Shown here one piece after another: positions 58,611 through 64,000 of a DNA stretch of 64,000 nt. The stretch spans positions 464,045-528,044 of the forward strand of contig JABCZD010000004.1 in assembly GCA_013289855.1 (NCBI GenBank), in the 5' to 3' direction. The DNA is from Acidobacteriota bacterium (GTDB lineage Bacteria; Acidobacteriota; Terriglobia; Acidiferrales; UBA7541). The notes below the pieces were generated by a model. The model was not told where the DNA came from and did no database searches. It saw nothing but the letters and a program-made list of their open reading frames with translations. The first letter of the stretch is position 1; each line of letters begins with the position of its first letter. The translations under genes and the position numbers were made by a program.

Positions 58611-59411
58611 ATGCGTGCGAAGAGCCAGATGGCCGTCTGGGTTATCGTCGGCTTGCTTATCGCGATAGGATCGTGCTCCACGGCTTCCGCGCAACTCGCT
58701 CCTACAGCTTCGCTGAGCGACGAGATCACCGCGCAATACAAGCTAACGAAGTTCGGCGCGGACTCTACCGGATTCGCTGTCACCGAGCCGGGCACGGTCC
58801 TGATGGTGCAAAAAGGCGGTGTGCTAGGGTTCCCTCCGGCCGATCTGGGAGTCCTGGCTACCAAATACGAAAATGGCACCATCCATTCGCCAAACGTCAT
58901 GGCCGGCATATTTAAACAAAATGTGCCAACGCGTTTTCTCACCGCCGGCGAGCGCGTCTACGTCAGCAAGCTGGACATCAATATCAAGGCCGAGAAGATC
59001 TCTTTCTCGATCGTCGAGTGCGATTCGTGCAATGGCGTGACCAATCCTTCTTTTTACAAAGCTAACGTTACGTTTCAATTCGCCAAGGGCTACCTCGAAA
59101 CCGCCAATCCCGCCGATGTGGAAGCCACCATCAGCCAAGTGCTCAGCATCGACAACGACCCCCAGCAAGGCGGCGACGCGCAGGGCGGACAAGCTCAGCA
59201 AGGCGGCCAGCAGGGCGGGCAACAACAAGCCGCGGCGGCTCCGGAGCAGCCAGCCCAGCAGGTAAACATCACCGTGGGCCAAACCGTGGAACAGGTAAAA
59301 GCTCAGCTCGGCGATCCACAGAAAACCGTGAACCTGGGAACGAAGCAAATCCTCATCTACAAGGATCTCAAGGTCACATTTATCAAAGGCAAAGTGACCG
59401 ACGTAGAGTGA
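58611..59411 (+). CDS. exported protein with Gln/Gly linker and BamE-like C-terminal repeat
   Basis: 266 residues with a signal peptide (VWVIVGLLIAIGSCSTASAQ) and a strong GAGGAGG site. The first ~150 residues form an unrecognised domain with a Cys pair (VECDSCNGV). A linker of QGG/QQGG repeats (about 182-205) leads to VNITVGQTVEQVKAQLGDPQKTVNLGTKQILIYKDLKVTFIKGKVTDV, which resembles the SmpA/BamE-type fold. Lies between two other secreted proteins on the same strand. Confidence 0.7.
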   Translation: MRAKSQMAVWVIVGLLIAIGSCSTASAQLAPTASLSDEITAQYKLTKFGADSTGFAVTEPGTVLMVQKGGVLGFPPADLGVLATKYENGTIHSPNVMAGIFKQNVPTRFLTAGERVYVSKLDINIKAEKISFSIVECDSCNGVTNPSFYKANVTFQFAKGYLETANPADVEATISQVLSIDNDPQQGGDAQGGQAQQGGQQGGQQQAAAAPEQPAQQVNITVGQTVEQVKAQLGDPQKTVNLGTKQILIYKDLKVTFIKGKVTDVE

Positions 59412-59625
59412 ACGCCGAGCGCTCGGCCGCCGCCACGTGCGATCGGACCACCCGCTCCAATCGATTCGGTTTGCGGGTGCCGTGGTCGCCGGCGTCGACA
59501 GGCGCAATCCTACCCTGCTCTTATCGTTTTTTTCGTTTGCGAATTGTGGCGCGGCTGTTGTTTCATCTTATGGCAATCGTTTGTCTTTCCGAAAAGTATC
59601 GTACCCGTTGTAAGCCGGAGTCCTG

Positions 59626-61422
59626 ATGAAGCTCAGATTGCTCCTGTTTTTGTCTTCCAGCCTGCTGTTCTGTTCCTTGTCGTCCTTGTCGCTAAACGCG
59701 CAGCGAGAGGCGCAGGCCCGACTGTCGCTGACGACAGCTCTGCCGACACCTCCGTCGACACCGCCGGCAAAGGGCGCTACGCCGGACTTCGGACCCCATG
59801 TATTGATCTTCGATCCGTCCATGTCGTCGCAAACGATCCAGAAGCAGATCGACGCGGTGTATGCGACGCAGCAGAACAACGAGTTTGGACCGCAGCGGAA
59901 TGCGCTGCTGTTCCTGCCGGGAGACTATTCGGTGGATGTGCCGGTAGGCTTTTACACAGAAGTGATAGGGCTTGGGGCGTCGCCCGGTGCAACACAGATT
60001 GCGGGCAACGTGCACGCGGATGCGAGTCGTGAGCACAACAATGCGACGACGACTTTCTGGAGAGCTGCCGAAGGGCTCTCGATAAAACCGGCCGGGGGCA
60101 CGATGCAGTGGGCGGTTTCGCAGGCAGTGTCGCTGCGGCGCACATACGTGCGCGGCGACCTGGTGTTGCACCAGAATCGCGGCTGGGCCAGCGGTGGGTG
60201 GATGTCCGATTCGCTGGTGGACGGGAATGTCGACTCCGGCAGCCAGCAGCAGTGGATCTCGCGCAACTGCGACTGGAAAAGTTGGACGGGCGCAAACTGG
60301 AACATGGTGTTTGTCGGTGTGGTGCATCCGCCGGAAGGCACATGGCCCTCGCCGCCGTACACCAAGGTGGCGCATACGCCAGTGGTGCGCGAGAAACCGT
60401 TTCTGCAGGTGAATGCCGCGGGCGAGTTCAGCGTGCGCGTTCCGGAACTGTACCGCGATAGCGCCGGGATTACCTGGCGCGGCGGAGAAACGCCGGGAGA
60501 GACCATTCCGATTGCGCGGTTTTATATTGCGCGCTCGGATGTGGATACCGCGGAAACGATCAACGCGCAGCTGGCCCAAGGCAAGAACCTGATTCTGACG
60601 CCTGGAATCTATGAATTGGCCGCTCCGATTCGCGTCGCGCGGCCGCATACCGTGGTCCTGGGGCTGGGGTTTGCCACGCTGCGTCCGATGAAAGGCACGG
60701 CGGCCATGACCACCAGCGATGACGATGGCATCGAGATTGCCGGGCTGCTCTTCGATGCGGGGCCGAGCGAGTCTCCTGTGCTGCTGGAGGTCGGGCCAGA
60801 CGGAAGCCACGCGCGCCATGCCAACGACCCGATCGCGCTGCACGATATTTTCTTTCGCGTCGGTGGCGCGGGCGTGGGCCGGGCCAAGGTGAATTTGCGG
60901 ATCAACAGCAACGACACACTGGTGGACCATACCTGGATCTGGCGAGCGGATCACGGCGCCGGCGTAGGCTGGCAGCTGAATACCAGCGAGAACGGGCTGG
61001 TCGTGAACGGAAACCAGGTCACCATCTATGGCCTGTTCGTGGAGCATCACCAGCAATTCCAGGTTCTATGGAATGGTAATGGCGGGCGAACGTATTTTTA
61101 TCAGTCAGAAATTCCTTACGATCCTCCGAACCAGGCGAGCTACACGAGTGCGTCCGGGGTGAACGGCTGGGCCTCCTACAAAGTGGCCGATGGCGTAACC
61201 ACGCATGAAGCGTGGGGACTCGGCGTGTACAGCGTCTTCACCTATCCGGATGTCGTGCTAACCCGCGCCATCGAGACGCCGAAGCGCCCGCAGGTCCGCT
61301 TCCACGACATCATCACCGTGGCGCTCGGCGATCTCGGCGCCATCGACCACGTGATCGACGACACCGGCGACGCGACCTCGATGCATCCCCGCGTGACGCC
61401 GAAGGTGACGGACTTCCCCTGA
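59626..61422 (+). CDS. secreted right-handed beta-helix protein, pectate-lyase-like
   Basis: 598 residues, signal peptide ending SLSLNAQ, GGAG ribosome binding site. It starts with a pectate-lyase-type pattern (SQTIQKQIDAVYATQQN, ALLFLPGDYSVDVPVGFYTEVIGLG) and repeats short beta-strand turns with Asn ladders (INSNDTLVDHTWIWRADHG, NGLVVNGNQVTIYGLFVEHHQQFQVLWNGNGG). Related proteins are sometimes labelled adenylyl cyclase or F5/8-type without support. A polysaccharide-acting role is likely; active-site residues cannot be assigned. Confidence 0.7.
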   Translation: MKLRLLLFLSSSLLFCSLSSLSLNAQREAQARLSLTTALPTPPSTPPAKGATPDFGPHVLIFDPSMSSQTIQKQIDAVYATQQNNEFGPQRNALLFLPGDYSVDVPVGFYTEVIGLGASPGATQIAGNVHADASREHNNATTTFWRAAEGLSIKPAGGTMQWAVSQAVSLRRTYVRGDLVLHQNRGWASGGWMSDSLVDGNVDSGSQQQWISRNCDWKSWTGANWNMVFVGVVHPPEGTWPSPPYTKVAHTPVVREKPFLQVNAAGEFSVRVPELYRDSAGITWRGGETPGETIPIARFYIARSDVDTAETINAQLAQGKNLILTPGIYELAAPIRVARPHTVVLGLGFATLRPMKGTAAMTTSDDDGIEIAGLLFDAGPSESPVLLEVGPDGSHARHANDPIALHDIFFRVGGAGVGRAKVNLRINSNDTLVDHTWIWRADHGAGVGWQLNTSENGLVVNGNQVTIYGLFVEHHQQFQVLWNGNGGRTYFYQSEIPYDPPNQASYTSASGVNGWASYKVADGVTTHEAWGLGVYSVFTYPDVVLTRAIETPKRPQVRFHDIITVALGDLGAIDHVIDDTGDATSMHPRVTPKVTDFP

Positions 61423-61453
61423 GTGGGGTGTGCGCTGGCGCGGCATTCGTGGG

Positions 61454-61527
61454 GCGGGCGTGTGGCAGGCCCCTTCAGCGCGAAAAACCTTCCGGGGTGG
61501 CCTTCCCTTTGCGGTTTTTGCAAAGGG
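61454..61527. repeat. REP-like long-form repeat, copy 1
   Basis: About 50 nt (GTGGCAGGCCCCTTCAGCG then GAAAAACCTTCCGGGGTGGCC) that recur with changes at 61621-61668, followed by CCCTTTGC-ggttttt-GCAAAGGG (61505-61527). The hairpin with GGTTTTT loop resembles the one beside the RAYT gene at 63508. Confidence 0.6.
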
Positions 61528-61620
61528 CGCCCTTTTATAATACGTGGGCCACTCTGCGCCTCCGGCCAACGCTCCGCCTAGCATCTCTCACGTCCAAGGA
61601 TCCATCTTTAAAATCCCTTC

Positions 61621-61668
61621 GCGGGTGGCAGCCCCTTAAGCCGAGAAAACCATCCTGGGTGGCCTTCG
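61621..61668. repeat. REP-like long-form repeat, copy 2
   Basis: GGGTGGCAGCCCCTTAAGCC then GAGAAAACCATCCTGGGTGG, aligned with copy 1 over about 48 nt. Its end is used in the inverted repeat at 61651. Confidence 0.6.
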
Positions 61669-61693
61669 ATAAGAGAGAAGGCCACCCAGGATG
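61651..61693 (-). terminator. 17-bp inverted repeat, terminator of the accessory minus-strand genes
   Basis: CATCCTGGGTGGCCTTC (61651-61667) pairs perfectly with its complement at 61677-61693, loop 9 nt. On the minus strand it is followed by GTTTTCTC and lies 39 nt after the small membrane protein gene. Confidence 0.6.
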
Positions 61694-61731
61694 CCGCTCT
61701 ATTACTACTTTGCGCTACTATTAGACAACCG

Positions 61732-61911
61732 TTATGTTATGGCCAAACGAAAGCCGACGTACAATGGGTGCGCCACCCGCCTGAATGATGCGCCACCGGG
61801 ATTGAGTCGAATACCTAAGAAGGTGACTTGAAGGATCGGTGTTGCCGTCATAAGAGCTAGGGAAACATAGACGATGATCGCAACGAGCCAAAAACTCATA
61901 TGCCAACCCAT
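61732..61911 (-). CDS. small single-pass membrane protein (59 aa)
   Basis: Short gene read directly from the sequence: it starts MGWHMSFWLVAIIVYVSLAL, continues with MTATPILQVTFLGIRLNPGG and ends FRLAIT. A GGGAGGA Shine-Dalgarno sequence lies 7 nt upstream of ATG 61911. One N-terminal hydrophobic helix, then a basic C-terminal part. It follows the 62013-62873 gene by about 100 nt on the same strand and is followed by a terminator-like hairpin, so both are probably one unit. Function unknown. Confidence 0.55.
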   Translation of the reverse strand: MGWHMSFWLVAIIVYVSLALMTATPILQVTFLGIRLNPGGASFRRVAHPLYVGFRLAIT

Positions 61912-62012
61912 GATTCATCCTCCCGTTGCACCGCAAGCCCCTCCTACGATTACTAACTTACTCTACTTTACCGGTCTGATAGCTTCGGACGTCAAAAGGC
62001 CATTGAGCCTTT

Positions 62013-62873
62013 CTACGGAGTCGTGAACTTTTTGAAACTCGCCTTCCTCCAGTTTCCAAACTTCAACAATAGGAGCTGGCCGAATTCTAAGGCTAAAATT
62101 AGCCCAATTCGCGCTTCGTCGCGCGCTGGAACCCCGGGATGCGATCCTGCTGACAGAGCGCCCCACGCTGATTTGATGGCTGCCTCCTCATCGACCGTCA
62201 GAAACCCTACTTGTTTGAGGTACTCGATTCGGTTGGCTGTTCCTCCAGGTAATTTGGTGGCATGCACGGCACTCTGGTTCGTATCACCACTGATGTTGTC
62301 GACCAGCGCCTGCAAAACGTTTCTCGCTTCGTTTAGCGAAGGGTGATACTTCCCATCCACAAAGAGGCTCGTAGAATCTGCAATATGTTTGAGTAGCGTT
62401 GCTGAGTTTGAAATGCCGCTGTTCTTTGCCAGCCTAGTCAGAACATTGGTCTCCTCGTCGGCGCTTGCGATGCTTTCTAGCGGAACGAGCAGAAGCTTTT
62501 CGGGATTCACGGAATATCCATCCAGCTGGAGGGAATTTGTGACGGCACTACTGTTCGGCAAAGTGGTCGAAAGCGCTGCGAGACGCTGAATGAACCTCTC
62601 GCCAAGTAACGGCGCTTCGGTCCTATCGAGATAATTGCCCGTGATGTTGGCTATCGGGCTGCCGAAATAGCCCGTATCTGGGAAGAAAAAACGTCCGTTC
62701 CGCAATGTCACCAAAATCTGATCCCAGTTGAACTGGCCAGAACCGGCGTGTACGACAAACCAATCTGGAAAGTTATGTTCGTATAGCAGCCGGGAAGGGT
62801 TAGTGATCCGCGCCGATGTTAGTACCTCCATGATGCGGACCAGCGTTCTTTGGGAAAGATTCTTCGTTGCCAT
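62013..62873 (-). CDS. unrecognised accessory protein with possible HEPN-like C-terminus
   Basis: 286 residues, soluble. I do not recognise the N-terminal part (ITNPSRLLYEHNFPDWFVVHAGSGQFNWDQIL). The C-terminal third (NEARNVLQALVDNISGD through ALSAGSHPGVPARDEARIGLILALEFGQLLL) is helical and resembles the HEPN/DUF4145-style helical domains found in abortive-infection proteins, including a GSHPG turn, but lacks a clear R-x4-6-H site. Base composition is lower in GC than the neighbouring genes, which suggests recent acquisition. Position beside repeats and a transposase fits an accessory region. Confidence 0.6.
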   Translation of the reverse strand: MATKNLSQRTLVRIMEVLTSARITNPSRLLYEHNFPDWFVVHAGSGQFNWDQILVTLRNGRFFFPDTGYFGSPIANITGNYLDRTEAPLLGERFIQRLAALSTTLPNSSAVTNSLQLDGYSVNPEKLLLVPLESIASADEETNVLTRLAKNSGISNSATLLKHIADSTSLFVDGKYHPSLNEARNVLQALVDNISGDTNQSAVHATKLPGGTANRIEYLKQVGFLTVDEEAAIKSAWGALSAGSHPGVPARDEARIGLILALEFGQLLLLKFGNWRKASFKKFTTP

Positions 62874-63085
62874 TCAGTCCCTCGGCATTGTGAATTACTG
62901 TGAACTATCCAAACAATGTGGCCATTTTATGCCAGCTTGCGAGTTGAATGTCTCGCCTGAGTTGCAGGTATTCGCGAGCCAGATGAAGTCAAAGTCACGG
63001 TGAAGCGTGTGCGGAAGGCTGTCGTCTCAAAGAAATGGATATTTTGGCAGCGCAGCTAGACAGACCTACAATCCGCGGAAGCACT

Positions 63086-63107
63086 GGCCGGACGAAGCTG
63101 TCCGGCC
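63086..63107 (+). terminator. intrinsic-terminator-like hairpin
   Basis: GGCCGGAC-gaagct-GTCCGGCC followed by TTTGCCTTTT. No plus-strand gene precedes it, so it may instead be a REP-type hairpin. The gap 62874-63134 holds no other feature I can support. Confidence 0.45.
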
Positions 63108-63134
63108 TTTGCCTTTTAGAGTACGGTTCCGGCC

Positions 63135-63314
63135 CTAGCGAATGACGGCCAGGGTCGTTCCGCCTTCGGGCTGGTTCTCAAGGACTTCTGTGATGTCTTT
63201 GTGTATTGCGATTAGGACCGGAAATAGTCGGTCAAGGTCCGTCGAATGATCCTTGAGCGCGCTGCCAAGGTCGACTAGTTTCTGGGCGACAAACTTGGCA
63301 CTCTCAGATGGCAC
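63135..63314 (-). CDS. small hypothetical protein, possibly a truncated gene
   Basis: 59 residues from GTG 63314 with GGGAG 7 nt upstream: MPSESAKFVAQKLVDLGSAL, ending GGTTLAVIR. The same frame stays open about 31 codons further upstream (FGPGHPPELYDHLVNLSPP, FNSYGGR) and looks protein-like there, but has no start codon before a TGA. It may be the remnant of a longer gene broken near the REP-like sequence at 63.4-63.5 kb. Confidence 0.4.
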   Translation of the reverse strand: MPSESAKFVAQKLVDLGSALKDHSTDLDRLFPVLIAIHKDITEVLENQPEGGTTLAVIR

Positions 63315-63507
63315 AACGGTTCTCCCACCATAAGAATTGAACGTAGGCGGCGATAAGTTGACTAGATGGTCGTAAAGTTCGGGCGGGTGGCCCGGACCGA
63401 AAACCTGAAATTCTCACACCCGATCGAATCGGAGTTATTATTTTGGTTTTTCTTGGTTTCGTCTTTTCCGGGGTTTGCTTTTTTCAGGGTTTGCTTTTTC
63501 GGGGTGC

Positions 63508-63533
63508 CCCACCCTCGGGTTTTTGAGGGTGGG
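63508..63533. repeat. REP-type hairpin next to the RAYT gene
   Basis: CCCACCCTC-gggttttt-GAGGGTGGG, preceded by GGGGTG, about 70 nt past the transposase stop. REP hairpins at the ends of RAYT genes are expected for this system. Confidence 0.7.
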
Positions 63534-63604
63534 TCCTGGTTTTGCGGCCAGCTCCGTTTCTTCCGCCCGTCATCGGTGCCGGTTTCGCTTTCTATCTCTT
63601 CCCT

Positions 63605-64000
63605 TCAACTCGGAACAATATCGATCGCCACCAATCCCACTTCTCCCGTGGCATAAAACGACCAACTACTCCACGGCCAATCCTTTGGATCTTCCACCAA
63701 GCCACGCGTCACCGGATTCCGATGAATGTACAGCAATTTCTCTTGGAATTTCTTACTACCGTACACATTAAACCCGTAATATCTCGCCGACCAAAAACTT
63801 CGCAACTCCTCGTCCCTCTCCGCAAACGCCAGCCGCAACTGCCCTGGCGCTCCACCGCGCCGCTTTTTCCGCATCGTCGGCGATACCCGCTGCTTCAACA
63901 TCTGCAGCACCGTCGACGGCGTCCCTTTCTTCGGCTCGCTCATCAGCAAATGCACATGCTCCGGCATCACCACATACCCCGCCAGCAGAACTCCATACTC
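63605..64000 (-). CDS. REP-associated tyrosine transposase (RAYT, Y1 family), 5' end outside window
   Basis: HUH-type single-strand nuclease related to IS200/IS605 TnpA. The frame is open to the window edge (EYGVLLAGYVVMPEHVHLL), so the N-terminus is missing. The HUH metal motif is HVH in VMPEHVHLLMSEP; the catalytic Tyr is in KLLYIHRNPVTRGLVEDPKDWPWSSW, the signature end of RAYTs. RAYTs act on REP sequences and are usually immobile domesticated genes. The dispersed palindromes in this window are candidate substrates. Confidence 0.9.
   Translation of the reverse strand, partial: EYGVLLAGYVVMPEHVHLLMSEPKKGTPSTVLQMLKQRVSPTMRKKRRGGAPGQLRLAFAERDEELRSFWSARYYGFNVYGSKKFQEKLLYIHRNPVTRGLVEDPKDWPWSSWSFYATGEVGLVAIDIVPS

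Noticed and set aside
61721..61936. 71-codon minus-strand ORF
   Set aside because: A different frame of the same DNA gives a membrane protein with a strong Shine-Dalgarno sequence; this frame has no signal or domain.

Overview
The window is about 60% GC and carries the ribosomal protein / translation factor supercluster of a Gram-negative-type bacterium. The gene order (rpsL-rpsG-fusA-tuf-S10-spc-alpha), the sequence style of the ribosomal proteins, the peptidase S10/M28, DUF3857 and PYROXD2-like genes, and intergenic dispersed palindromes fit Acidobacteriota, probably the Terriglobia side. This placement is inference from gene content; there is no rRNA gene here to confirm it. I found no tRNA, rRNA or CRISPR array.

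Layout. 1-10 kb: the end of a pilT-type ATPase, a secreted S10 carboxypeptidase, a cupin, and then two divergent envelope-sugar groups (minus: GT2 glycosyltransferase, methyltransferase, DinB; plus: polytopic glycosyltransferase-like protein, methyltransferase, APC permease). 10-17.4 kb: P5C dehydrogenase, a tandem array of six structured ~72-bp repeats ending in a perfect intrinsic terminator (11895-12336), and a tight minus operon of two PYROXD2-like FAD oxidoreductases, a small conserved protein and a HemL-like aminotransferase. 17.7-24 kb, plus strand: guaB, a VanZ-like protein, an FHA-GAF-sigma54 activator and an aldo/keto reductase. 24-46.7 kb, minus strand: one unbroken translation cluster from rpsL to rplQ including secY, adk, map, infA and rpoA, driven by a consensus promoter at about 47.1 kb with a ~430-nt leader. 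An extra gene for a histone-H1-like basic protein with a zinc-type Cys/His motif sits between rplB and rpsS. 47.5-51.4 kb: secreted M28 peptidase and a DUF3857/transglutaminase-like protein lacking its catalytic Cys. 51.5-56.4 kb: rplM-rpsI-rpsB-tsf-pyrH-frr. 56.7-61.4 kb, plus strand: three secreted proteins. 61.5-64 kb: accessory DNA with an unrecognised protein plus a small membrane protein, a short ORF, and a REP-associated tyrosine transposase (RAYT) cut by the window end.

Two signals stand out. The first is the repeat array at 11.9-12.3 kb: its hairpin stems differ in sequence but keep pairing around a constant GGGTAAAACCGA loop, and it has its own promoter-like sequence and terminator, so it looks like an uncharacterised structured RNA. 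The second is a family of more than 20 short palindromes with interchangeable stems and a constant CTACAAA-type flank. They lie between genes, including inside the essential ribosomal operon, and a RAYT gene lies in the same window.
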